Source: Deltaproteobacteria bacterium RIFOXYA12_FULL_61_11 (GTDB lineage: Bacteria > Bdellovibrionota_F > JAHFAK01 > YA12-FULL-61-11). Taken from it: DNA of 30,862 nt. Below the pieces are notes generated by a model that made no database searches, was not told the origin of the DNA, and was given only the letters and a program-made list of their open reading frames with translations. This document shows positions 12,301 through 16,846 of this stretch, one piece after another. Position 1 is the stretch's first letter, and each line of letters opens with the position of its first letter. Location of the stretch: NCBI GenBank assembly GCA_001799195.1, contig MGSU01000263.1:1-30862 (forward strand). The letters are read 5' to 3'. Both the position numbers and the translations under genes were made by a program.

Positions 12301-15300
12301 GATACACACCGAGCTTGGTGCCCACGAGGAGCTGTGTCCGTGCTTCGGCAGTGCCGGCATCGACCTCGAGAAAGTCGAGAGAGGTGAGGACATTGCTCTT
12401 GAACACCGAGCCGTCCCCCTCATCCTTCAAGAGTTCGAACGTGAGGCCACCGTCGTTCGAGGTCAGCAGGCCTTCTTCGGTCGCCAGGACGAGGCGCTCG
12501 CCTGCCCCGAGGAAGACGAGGTCGTTGACCGCCGAGGTCAGGCGCTCGGGCAGGGTCTCGGGGTCATCATCGTGGTCGTATTCCAGGACCACGTTTTTGA
12601 TCAGCCGGGCATTGCTGCGCTCTTGGATCATGCACAGGCCATTGACCGTGGCCACGCCGAGGGTGGTTCCGATGTCCTCTTGGACATGCCCTATCGCGTT
12701 GACCTTGCTGCCAAGGGCCGAACAGTACTGCGGATTCTCGCGCAGGAAAGAGACCCCACCGTCGAGGGTGGCGCTGTAGCCGTAAATCGTGCCCAGGGCA
12801 AAGCGTTCTCCTGCTCCGGGCAGGTACTTCACCGCGGTCAGGTGATCGTCCTGGAACCAGAAAGGATCTCCATCGAGATCGACCAGGGCCAGGGCCGTGG
12901 GGAAGTTCCCCACCGTATAGGTCTCCTTGCGGTCACCGTACAGAAAGCTGCCGTCCCCGGCGGGTTCGGCGAGGAAGACGCTGACGGTGTCATTACCGGC
13001 ATTGCTGATCACGAGGTCGGGAAGTCCATCGAGGTCGAGGTCGTCGATAGCCACGTCGCGCGGGACATCTCCGGTGGGAAGTCCCGGTTCGAGGAGCTCG
13101 AGCAGGACATGATCACCCTCGGCAGCCCGGATGGAGGGTATGCCGGTCTCAGGCCTACTGGCCCGCCGCAGGGAAACCACGGTACTGGTATCGTTCTTGG
13201 TATTGGCCGTGGCCAGGAGATCGACCCGACCGTCGGCATCGATATCAAAAAGACTCAGCGCCCGAGCTTCCTGCCCGAGCGAGAACTGTCCGGCGTATTC
13301 GGTGAAGTGCCCTTGACCATCTCCGAGGTAGAAGAGCAAGTCCTCCCCGCCGTCCTGCGTCGCGAGCACGTCGGGATGATCGTCGGCGTTGATCAGGCCG
13401 CAGGCGATGGCGAAGACCCGAGTGGAGTTCTCGATCGGCAAGGCCACGTCCAGCTCGGCCCCGGCAAGGTTCTCGAAGAAATACAATTTCCCCCTGCTGG
13501 CCACCAGAATATCATCGAACGAGCCCTCCTCGCGTTGGACGAAGGGAGCCGCGCACAACCCGGACACACTGCCGAGATCTCGGCTGCCGGGGAGTTCGTA
13601 TTCGACCACCGGGGCATATTTCGCCGGTTCGGGCACGATGTTCAGGAGCACGCCGATGGTATTGGCATCCGTGCTCCCGACCACCAGATCGGGCTCGCCG
13701 TCGGTGTCGATCGTGGCGCTGACGAGCTTGGAGACCCCCGCACCGACCGGGAAGCGGGGGAAGGAGAGGAAGGTCAGGTTGTTGACGTAGACAACCATGC
13801 GGAACACGGAGCAATGTTCACCTTCCTGGGTCGGCGTGTCGACATCACAGGCATAGACGTTGACGGCGAACTCGCTCCCGGCATCCCCTTCTCCGGGCAG
13901 GAAGACCAACTCTCCCTTGGTCGGATCAGGGAAAGAAGGCAGGCTCTGGCGGAGCCGGTTGAGCGCATCGTTGGCCGGGATGGCATACCGGACGACATCT
14001 CCATCGAGATCCTCGGCGACCAAGGTCAAGCGCTGGAGCGCATCGTCGTCGACTTCGAATCGGTCGATGTCCGCGTTGCCTTCCATGGCGACCGTGGTGA
14101 AATCATCGGTCACCGGCGTGGCTCCGATGGCACGGAAGACTGGCCGACGGTTCACGTCCTGGACCTCGATCGCGGCCAGGAGCAGATTGCTCTCGAAACC
14201 GGATTGGTCCTGGACCACGAAGGTCGGCTGGTAATACTCCTGCTCGGTCCTGGTCTGTTGGACGTACGTCGGGGTGAAGGTATAGACCCCGTCGTTGGTG
14301 ATCTTCCCGCCGCTGGGGCTATCCACGACCTTGTACGTGAAGACCTGGTCCGGGCCGTTGGGATCGCTGGCTTCGAACCGGACGGTGAGCGTGTGGTTCT
14401 CGGCGACGACGAGGTGGGACAGGGGCTGCTCGACTCTTTGACCGTCGACCTTGACCTCGACCATCGCGAGCACCGGGGGTTTGTTCTCGTTGGTGACCCG
14501 GACCTCGAGGACGCGGCTCGAGGTCTTAGGGACGAAACCCGACACCGTCCCTTGAGCTCGATCGGTGGCCACGAGATGGAACCGGTACAGCCCGAGCTTG
14601 TGCACTCCATAGATGGGGAGGAAGCTCAACCGCCATGCGTTGCCCTTCTGGTCGGTCTTGGTGAGCAGCGAAGCGCCGAACAACTCGGCCGGATCTTCTA
14701 TTTCCTGTTCGACTTCCTGCCCCCCGGGCAAGAGCTCGCTGTGCACGACCCGCTCGACCGCGAGGTCGATAAGGTCCCCATCCACGTCGAGCAACTCGAG
14801 GTTGACCAGCAGGGGAGGGTCGTCGCCGTAATTCACGGTGAAGGCACTGGTGATCGGCGCCGTGAACTTGGGTGGACCGTTGCTGTCGCTGATCCGCACC
14901 GAGAAGGTCAAGTACTGGGCAATACCGGGATGATCGCTCACCGCCAAACGGAAGAAAACCTCCTTCGTCCGCTGCTCGCGAGTGACCAGGGAATAAGGAG
15001 GGGCGAAGGTGAAACGCCTCTCGACCTGACTGTAGCTCGCTCCCAGTGTGGCAACATTGTCTTTCCATTGTTCTGCTTCGGCGAAACGATAGGCCATCGA
15101 GGAGGTCAGGTTGCCCTTGTCGAGCGGATCGAGGTCATCGAAATCGAAAGAAACCACCAGGGTCTGGTTCTCGATCGCGGTGAAGCGCCGATCGGCCTGG
15201 TACTGGGCCAACACATTTTCGCTCCCCCCGTCTTCCTCGGCCCGGCTCGCTCCGGTCAAGGACACGCTGGGCAAGGTGTTGGGCAGGATGGTCAACCCGA

Positions 15301-16684
15301 AGGAGGCGTTCACCTCCAGACCGCAGGCATCGGTGGCGACCAGACTGACTTGGTAGGTCACGTTGTCGTCGGTGTCCCCCGCGTGGAGTCGCAGGTTGAC
15401 ACCCTCATCCCCTACCCGCTCCAACCGATAGGAGGTTTTCTCGGTATCCTCGGCCGTGGCCAGGGCGGGCGTGGACTCGACGGAGAACTCGAGCTGTTCG
15501 GCAGCGCGTTCGAAATCCTGGTCGACGACCGAGAATTCCAGGCTGGTGTATTGCAAGTTAAAAATGGAGAAGTCGGCCGGAGCGGCGCCCTCGAAACTGG
15601 GTTTTGAGGACACGATGGCCACCGTGGTGGTCGTCGTGTTGCCCTCGTCGGCAGTCTCGGGGGTGAAGGCGTCCTTGGCTCTCACGGTCAGGGGAAACTC
15701 TCCGCAGGACCCCTTGGGCGGTGCGAGGGTGATGGTGCCCCGGCCGTCCTCGTCGTACTCGACCGTGGCCCCGGGGATGGACTCGAAGCCCAGCAGCTCG
15801 AACTCGACGGCATCGTTCTCGGTGTCCACTGCCTCGACCGGGAGCTTGACGACGCTGCCCACCTGCACCTCGGTCCTGGCGCCGAGTTTGAAGACCTGGG
15901 GGACCTTGTTCTCGGAATACACGTGCAAGACGAGGGTCAGCGGTTCAGAGGTGTCCTTCTCGTCGTACCCGAGGAGCACTACGGTATAGCGGCGATCTTC
16001 GTCCCCCGCGCCGGGAACGAAGATCAGCGTCGCCTTCCCGCCGTCAAGACCGCGCAATTCGACATTGGAGGTGTGCGGGGTCACGGAGCCCAGCTTGATC
16101 TTCCCCAGATCGTTCGGAGCGAGCTTCAGGGAGAGGTCGAGCTTGAAACGCTGGCCCATGCGCACCGTGTACTCTCCGTCCTCCTGTTCGAAGGCCAGTT
16201 TGCCACGATTGCGGTTGACGACCTTGAGGGTCACCGCATGGGTGATCGGTTCGAAGGCGGGTTCGCGGTCTTTCTCGGGATCGAGGACCGCAACGAGGGT
16301 GAAGACGATCTTATAGGTTCCGGCCGCGGTGTGATCGGCCTCGAGGTCCAACTTCGCTACCCCGTCTTCGACGGTGAAGACAGTGGTGAGACCCTCGATC
16401 CCGTTTCCATCGGTGCCGATGGGAAGGATCTGCGGAGGATCCATGGTCGCATCGAAGACCTCCGGCACCGTGAAGCGCGCTTCCAGGCTGACCGATCCGC
16501 CCTCGACGACCTCGAGGGTGCGTGGGTTCTCCTCGTCGAAGAAGGGCAACTCGGTCGGGGTTTGGTTCTTCTTCCCCCCGGAGCAGGCGAGGAGCAGGGC
16601 CAGAGGCAAGACCAACAACATCGCTGCCAGGGGTTTGGAAGGAGAACCCGGAGCCGGCGAGAACATCGCGATCGTGGTGGCCAT
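1..16684 (-). CDS. Giant multidomain surface lipoprotein (partial, C-terminus beyond window)
   Basis: One open frame runs from ATG at 16684 to the left edge: at least 5,561 codons, with no stop seen when I read it by eye. The N-terminus has a signal peptide with hydrophobic residues about 19-33 and a lipobox LLAC (Cys34) followed by SGGKK. Lipidation and outer-membrane anchoring are therefore predicted. Domains then run as Ig/cadherin-like (about residues 40-970), FG-GAP (970-1280), Asp-box (1290-1625), FG-GAP (1625-2130), Ig/cadherin-like (2130-3045), FG-GAP (3045-4000), Asp-box (4000-5430) and a further FG-GAP array cut by the edge. FG-GAP and Asp-box repeats both form beta-propellers; cadherin-like domains bind calcium and give stiff rods. 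No enzymatic motif was recognised. Adhesion or cell-surface recognition is inferred from architecture only. The start codon has only a weak GAG-type ribosome site; ATG at 16666 is an alternative. The gene is divergent from the RND operon. Confidence 0.9.
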   Translation of the reverse strand, partial: MATTIAMFSPAPGSPSKPLAAMLLVLPLALLLACSGGKKNQTPTELPFFDEENPRTLEVVEGGSVSLEARFTVPEVFDATMDPPQILPIGTDGNGIEGLTTVFTVEDGVAKLDLEADHTAAGTYKIVFTLVAVLDPEKDREPAFEPITHAVTLKVVNRNRGKLAFEQEDGEYTVRMGQRFKLDLSLKLAPNDLGKIKLGSVTPHTSNVELRGLDGGKATLIFVPGAGDEDRRYTVVLLGYDEKDTSEPLTLVLHVYSENKVPQVFKLGARTEVQVGSVVKLPVEAVDTENDAVEFELLGFESIPGATVEYDEDGRGTITLAPPKGSCGEFPLTVRAKDAFTPETADEGNTTTTTVAIVSSKPSFEGAAPADFSIFNLQYTSLEFSVVDQDFERAAEQLEFSVESTPALATAEDTEKTSYRLERVGDEGVNLRLHAGDTDDNVTYQVSLVATDACGLEVNASFGLTILPNTLPSVSLTGASRAEEDGGSENVLAQYQADRRFTAIENQTLVVSFDFDDLDPLDKGNLTSSMAYRFAEAEQWKDNVATLGASYSQVERRFTFAPPYSLVTREQRTKEVFFRLAVSDHPGIAQYLTFSVRISDSNGPPKFTAPITSAFTVNYGDDPPLLVNLELLDVDGDLIDLAVERVVHSELLPGGQEVEQEIEDPAELFGASLLTKTDQKGNAWRLSFLPIYGVHKLGLYRFHLVATDRAQGTVSGFVPKTSSRVLEVRVTNENKPPVLAMVEVKVDGQRVEQPLSHLVVAENHTLTVRFEASDPNGPDQVFTYKVVDSPSGGKITNDGVYTFTPTYVQQTRTEQEYYQPTFVVQDQSGFESNLLLAAIEVQDVNRRPVFRAIGATPVTDDFTTVAMEGNADIDRFEVDDDALQRLTLVAEDLDGDVVRYAIPANDALNRLRQSLPSFPDPTKGELVFLPGEGDAGSEFAVNVYACDVDTPTQEGEHCSVFRMVVYVNNLTFLSFPRFPVGAGVSKLVSATIDTDGEPDLVVGSTDANTIGVLLNIVPEPAKYAPVVEYELPGSRDLGSVSGLCAAPFVQREEGSFDDILVASRGKLYFFENLAGAELDVALPIENSTRVFAIACGLINADDHPDVLATQDGGEDLLFYLGDGQGHFTEYAGQFSLGQEARALSLFDIDADGRVDLLATANTKNDTSTVVSLRRASRPETGIPSIRAAEGDHVLLELLEPGLPTGDVPRDVAIDDLDLDGLPDLVISNAGNDTVSVFLAEPAGDGSFLYGDRKETYTVGNFPTALALVDLDGDPFWFQDDHLTAVKYLPGAGERFALGTIYGYSATLDGGVSFLRENPQYCSALGSKVNAIGHVQEDIGTTLGVATVNGLCMIQERSNARLIKNVVLEYDHDDDPETLPERLTSAVNDLVFLGAGERLVLATEEGLLTSNDGGLTFELLKDEGDGSVFKSNVLTSLDFLEVDAGTAEARTQLLVGTKLGVYLAPDFPGPFTEILATVNNTLPDNEIHTVAFDPSDATGKTFWVGTFKGLARTTNGGLAFTVPVRNENVLALDVLPGPTPAENRILVATLQIPTGQTVPQAGYLLSTDNGVTFTKKVLTAAGLTPANHVINDVAFDPQGGGENFFLATTRGGFLTHDAGVTFQAFKADRRPEIAVTNQLGGNISILLNNGDGTYNRRRQIQLVGGRNPADVVGVNFDRKTELGIHKNDLAVVDANGNQVILLENKGGGVFPAAANYLAGPHPLCMDVVDMDPTDGENDWDILIGNGGSGEEQPYLTLLMNNGDSTFERFLLDYRCPQLVNNTVRSVACQQGINDLVVGNFDHTGTNDVVLVSTALNYVTVLYNLFLKIDLGTTDVIQVIEEPLEDVVRERVVANLPDLEVPTPQIIGLSPTKLQAWDYNQDGWDDLAVLYEDSNKVTVLLNRQGTFSAAEADQVQISAPATAYPVDFFVGDVIGTVHRDVVLLSANLNQALIYENLYPNGFSTTPRVLATGSFPVAIRGANLNPEVDDLIDLVVSNSNDNTLSVFKNGSGGSKGSFQDPNLIPTGRYPGAFTLIDIDPTNTTDAVKNGPDILALNRDDDSVSIFLNQAGDGRFIPFLNLLAGNNPIDIEVRDIDGDGTITDDPATTKYDRDLIVLNENTDNISILYNLEVATPAVEEGVIAGPLSLNLIFNSHEATTEGEVIALQDDDLVSLKFLLKGGTLGEGFDVVASYRPDPQAPWQEQLPAYALFDKAKLGFTFDLSNTIYRECDPVHNFEFRFQLIEAGVAIRDERRYLLAVTREFEGPVIGNVLAGRVYLGEAPRDVPLVAYDPDYCNETELAVEIPTALVGVVSFNPVTSVLHLDTTVLPVNAGSYDLTADACEVSEENDCTQVILTLVLDDALPPGPITISLVNDGMAVTAGEHLTIGNRTALLVDVAIASELPLVTCGVEGLEDYFTPVCDGSSNAHEATFLFEYLEYRRIFLAGEEQVYPLNFYAVDTSGRIATVPLTWSIEKQELPYWQNPFVGVVQTTMGQRVAFDLTFVDDDNDPIIFGCTVATNGGDAEPCGDAPQFEFEPDVFSGPQPTTLRSFGFEYLPTVAHIGNTYQFSIETSDADNPVPAVSTFTVTVRNQVPQLFADILTGQDQYASGIDGIAFALDFYPQDLLRLRFRYVDPETPLLELGRLSCTVVESGLPCADRPGTQVYLGDAYFELGFGFDAARIKQSNDVRVTVQDVHGAEAALTFRVNYRNTLPALTILPELDPNDHDGSAATVNIGEQYRMKVLSSDEDQPALPDLYCVESSEELDCTSPALQYLFPCEYPGTTEMLHDRVERVTTFAPTLANVRSKFNFYYKVVDLYGDSSCRRHQVYLTRANKAPLITGVRCNVAPVEGVYTITESRPDQVLNCSLSASDPNGDLLTFVGVNLPANTTLDPQNGNLTFAPDFFQGGHFDLRLRVTDPLGLVSPNFVLPVTVLENNQRPIFQTFEGQSLTDELATEELDQELGVHFTMLPGERRTWAIDFYDLDGDVVLCEREDGRTYPLGLTFTTDQNRCLVDLLADEADRGKRFDLRVVVVETNLGKRSWLEFPLIINSVSYQVVPTLELGFLPAAVHAGDLNADGRADLLVLARDVKEFAGFMNQSPQTPYLLRTLYPAAHLITASCLADFNNDGVTDLAYVTDETNELGVVLNSSVTPGVFQGTPRLYPIPLGPKALVCGELGEDRQQDGSLAFNDSDIVIAAKNGSALQTFSNINGTGLFLPGAIVALDSKPYDLVGHDQDGDGILDMLAVLLSESNTLRIFEILPGQLAPTGIDLPTGVNAVDVAVANFDGRYVGDLAVSNSADDTVVVYPSRSTFDDLAGVYPLAVAITLETGRFPKDLLFADFNGNGLPDLALIDQLDDTLTIRPVDRSGQLDTSDPVILQGGSKPAGMAATVVNTSTLGHKADLAVVDQSEQKLILHRNIPARSFDSGERPAASLELDLDGDGRAELVVADHLRHSLLLARVLETDDTDPRLEFVTEYPLLDPDDRAYQGLQLCGGDLDGDALTDLAVVGLEDPLEEGAPRAAVVFTVESGGADLLTGAAVVAALPYQGDFRSDQVPRAIVCAPLGNPLTVQTSDLLLVNYGRDKLELYLNDGAGTFDVTADVVLPTGHGPVDAAWIPPVPEVLPNGAVAVLNRLAENVRLYDIVENGLAYTEGSELQLEQRPRELAVIELQGGGLPELVLLTEGEMPSRDRLMVVPTVVPALGPGPAGNYDLQAGQAIGVAGQSSGLTAYRVLDGGRLGLVTASASRRELSVALLNDNGALTAGAPITLNPLTELGAVASIGFLQADLVVLDAATGKGCHIGDRRGEVFSSSGYLVTGATPNGLVATDFTGDGRTDVVVSNSDPTCTEVGDDFVCDYTLSLYEQTAPRVFQPSVLTGVGSTPSSPVVGKFGSKLPDPSADRAYPDLLYLDHDNQNVSVLVNEMSGTMDSTFRRRVVFPSPVGLEQLVVGDLDGDGDDDLVGLGGLSNSFVLFQGGRARVVPIPLAEGAELTDFDYAAGDLYGATLLLGSDGDGAFFTADDGVTYRHFMALDATADEAEALLPSDTINAVAFDQTNPGGQTFLLGTDSGAMVYQGQRHLREFFNLPALTVTSVSHAVPTVAGQPLRFLIGTSDGAYLTEDGGVTFHPVETDSGTPLPSRTVRKVLLVGADILIVATSAGVWLSQDAGATATTILGGVDVVSVDYWSEGTELLVAATLTEIHYVEDCFTAPTVTVHANAGVGVINLVAFVDDPDGEGKQYLVGGTQGLVINRDATKGSAGFVNASQLTSSDLTSVDFHKVVEGDETVYHHLVGTANFGAVLFSETYLDEGGTQALTAVEQRYFNSRALAAEFDFDDRVSSVAFCNHPATQLEQLVFLLGTADGAYLSWNGGATLLPLEYSAEIYPEARWITSAHCKMVGEQVVWLLGTRRGAIHGTSIAGEIGEVNYLQASTHLVPSNKIVTVALAEDDPTGRTFLLGTELGLTRSEDGGATFTAFNLPVHRVVDVRFFQGDPKRKTFAVLQDSAGSGQADVFSVTNDGGRTFTTVSLGELQPLGAPPGDAITAFDFRLRNTSCAFQGKQVEARMFQLLGTSKTGVYITRDNWTTYGRYPVAPGVAVSDLSWVNTDAVLCKSFMVGTDAGLYVSIDGGTSFVHIDDTTSDLPSNTVLTVTDDPLQDFAKVETAYDLNYLALTESGTCLHAFEPKEDGPGTHHYLVATTETLGLEDATSDGAAFRDLDAIWKRATGNDVNTAFKEFVVRTDKALYFTNNQGRSFKKVDTSNADLPSNDVRAVRLLANQQLIDEVLVQVGTKIYHLDDFDIFLSGSNYRFVDMQLEAGETPLTFDVYDFVTTFSEALVGTGAGVLRSTMYAKDPVTGEPLDVVRNTLRSFSLGGYSNLDVPVITACDMLATNDFACGYGLDSCVVVPTLDVPDPICGVDGLPLIGAGLLVSDPSGDASSFTLYGLTDSSTDVVHALALARTDRAVLAVADEAGVYALDRSTGVLGSRTLSTSTDPSLPSPGVRSLRFLASNDPQAEELLIGTEHGLVVVSRFDTLTTAARVFQGNEALAENQEGNEVVAVAVDGDDRSTFALVTAASLMLSEDNGATYQVLTKGTGIPNLDFTSLDLIGSGAARRLLLGSTIGAVVQSGGETTLLTPDWALPMGIGSVAFLPDTSSDSATARYLFGTVQGLGLTLDGGQSFQSFLADPGIGRNVLEVVTPRLIPQPGTYSLATSRAVALTSNGGASFVGFDLDTDLAAVEASCDAVAPGGDEVIVALSQIDAQSLFALTSHHVLYTLDAGAHWFLVEVDGTRTLRDLDVRRNEAGNLDVLIASDSAVLRYPAVGQEELEACLPRAVVVVNGTTERQVTTVSGLEGSEAIWLFGDDDGYHLTYRGEATTDALDFLDTRRPAMPGEGEVVLPDDRMRKVRFHQAEATGGSLFALTEGGLYRRSYLYTDAANLYNLGATNLAPAYAVVSDLFHDEGLEQPRADLAVVNKLDGSVYLYRNLGDWHFAWEEEQLLDAGNDPAGVVAARIDDDEYDDLVVVDKQLDQLRVFLYDVAEDGFAPAVLYPLGRAPNHVAAVDLDPL
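400..4689 (-). repeat. Asp-box (BNR/Ycf48-like) repeat array 2 of giant lipoprotein
   Basis: Across about 1,430 residues there are at least twelve Asp-box motifs. These include TADDGVTY near 4615-4645, TEDGGVTF near 4320-4350, SQDAGATA near 4185-4215, SWNGGATL near 3575-3600, SEDGGATF near 3280-3305, TNDGGRTF near 3130-3160, SIDGGTSF near 2800-2830, TNNQGRSF near 2435-2460, SEDNGATY near 1440-1470, TLDGGQSF near 1155-1185, TSNGGASF near 1025-1050 and TLDAGAHW near 855-885. Preceding strands read LLGTDSG or VGTDAGLYV. The part below about 800 is less regular and its limit is approximate. Confidence 0.75.
4690..7545 (-). repeat. FG-GAP/VCBS repeat array 3 of giant lipoprotein
   Basis: This is the longest FG-GAP array in the window, about 950 residues. 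Motifs include DLNADGRADLLV near 7440-7480, DFNNDGVTDLAYV near 7288-7325, DQDGDGILDMLAV near 6960-7000, DFNGNGLPDLALI near 6635-6680, DLDGDGRAELVVA near 6350-6390, DLDGDALTDLAVV near 6175-6215, DFTGDGRTDVVVS near 5175-5215 and DLDGDGDDDLVGL near 4810-4850. At seven blades per propeller this is enough for about two propellers. Confidence 0.8.
7546..10289 (-). other. Ig/cadherin-like domain block 2, cysteine-paired
   Basis: This block of about 915 residues again has cadherin-like repeats (SASDPNGDLLTF near 8070-8095, DPQNGNLTFAPDF near 7990-8020). Unlike block 1, it carries repeated short C-x(8 to 25)-C segments close to the Asp-rich motifs. They are near 9640-9675, 9430-9475, 9110-9150, 8720-8760, 8395-8435, 8095-8165 and 7660-7720. 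In an exported protein these are probable disulphide loops. The block sits between FG-GAP array 2 and FG-GAP array 3 and may act as a rod between two propeller heads. Confidence 0.6.
10290..11814 (-). repeat. FG-GAP/VCBS repeat array 2 of giant lipoprotein
   Basis: Repeats of the form D-LVV-x-N-x-x-N-x-VxVLLN-x-GDG-x-F are read here, including LLNNGDGTY near 11730-11760, DYNQDGWDDLAVL near 11030-11060 and DIDGDGTITDDP near 10390-10425. The array starts directly after the last Asp-box motif of array 1, so the two propeller types abut without an obvious linker domain. Confidence 0.75.
11815..12849 (-). repeat. Asp-box (BNR/Ycf48-like) repeat array 1 of giant lipoprotein
   Basis: Five Asp-box motifs ([ST]-x-[DN]-x-G-x-[ST]-[FYW] or close variants) occur: TLDGGVSF near 12750-12775, SNDGGLTF near 12435-12465, TTNGGLAF near 12125-12150, STDNGVTF near 11965-11995 and THDAGVTF near 11815-11850. 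They are separated by the hydrophobic strands VLATEEGL, VGTFKGL and LATTRGGFL, as in sialidase, sortilin and Ycf48-type propellers. No sialidase catalytic residues were recognised. Confidence 0.75.
12850..13770 (-). repeat. FG-GAP/VCBS repeat array 1 of giant lipoprotein
   Basis: Several calcium-loop motifs of the FG-GAP/VCBS type D-x-D-x-D-G-x-x-D-L are present, for example DTDGEPDLVVGS near 13675-13710, DIDADGRVDLLAT near 13200-13245 and DLDLDGLPDLVIS near 13010-13050. Each is followed by a strand of the type VxVLLN or VSVFLA. The spacing of roughly 60 residues matches blades of an integrin-alpha-like propeller. Confidence 0.8.
13771..16585 (-). other. Ig/cadherin-like domain block 1 of giant lipoprotein
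   Basis: This block of about 940 residues follows the lipidated cysteine. It repeats a pattern typical of tandem Ig-like/cadherin-like domains: a hydrophobic strand, an Asp-rich segment of the type D-x-D/E-N-D or SDPNGPD, an x-PG- or G-containing turn, and a strand of the type GxxTFTP. Examples lie near 15800-15830 (DTENDAVEF), 14340-14375 (SDPNGPDQVFTYKV) and 14000-14010 (DLDGDVVRYAI). Such domains usually bind calcium between repeats and act as spacers. The individual repeat boundaries were not resolved. Confidence 0.65.
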
Positions 16685-16727
16685 AGTACGCTCTCGAACT
16701 GATGGTGACTGTTGTGCCGCGGCAGGG

Positions 16728-16755
16728 AGTATACATAGGAACGCGTGAGATGCAA
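16728..16755 (-). promoter_or_regulatory. Candidate sigma-70-like promoter of the giant lipoprotein gene
   Basis: On the minus strand, TTGCAT (16750-16755) and TATACT (16728-16733; five of six to TATAAT) are separated by 16 bases. Transcription would start near 16721, about 37 bases upstream of the ATG at 16684. The -35 match is weak at three of six, so this is a candidate only. Confidence 0.4.
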
Positions 16756-16789
16756 CCACTATCCGACAGGCAGGCGAAGGCGAAAAGGC

Positions 16790-16818
16790 TTGTCCTCGGC
16801 CGTATTGACGCCTATCAT
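16790..16818 (+). promoter_or_regulatory. Candidate sigma-70-like promoter of the RND efflux operon
   Basis: TTGTCC (16790-16795; four of six to TTGACA) and TATCAT (16813-16818; five of six) are 17 bases apart. A start near 16825 would give a short leader of about 22 bases before the ATG at 16847. It points away from the giant gene's candidate promoter, and the two -35 boxes lie only about 35 bases apart. Confidence 0.45.
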
Positions 16819-16846
16819 CCCCGCACGGCCAAGACACCGCACCCAG

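Noticed and set aside
11815-12849. Asp-box arrays as a sialidase enzyme
   Set aside because: Only the structural Asp-box motifs are seen. No arginine triad or FRIP motif was recognised, and the repeats fit non-catalytic Ycf48/sortilin-like propellers equally well.
12224-15607. A 1,127-codon open frame on the plus strand, with many similar ones at 29-751, 1841-2776, 2798-3754, 6992-8089 and 9971-11086
   Set aside because: All lie in the same plus frame, which uses the same triplets as the giant minus-strand gene. They exist because that gene rarely uses TTA, CTA and TCA codons at high GC. Their translations show no domain, signal or ribosome-site pattern.
16745-16846. An N-terminal extension of the outer-membrane factor from ATG 16745
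   Set aside because: The extension is Arg-rich, would bury the signal peptide, and lies partly upstream of the candidate promoter.
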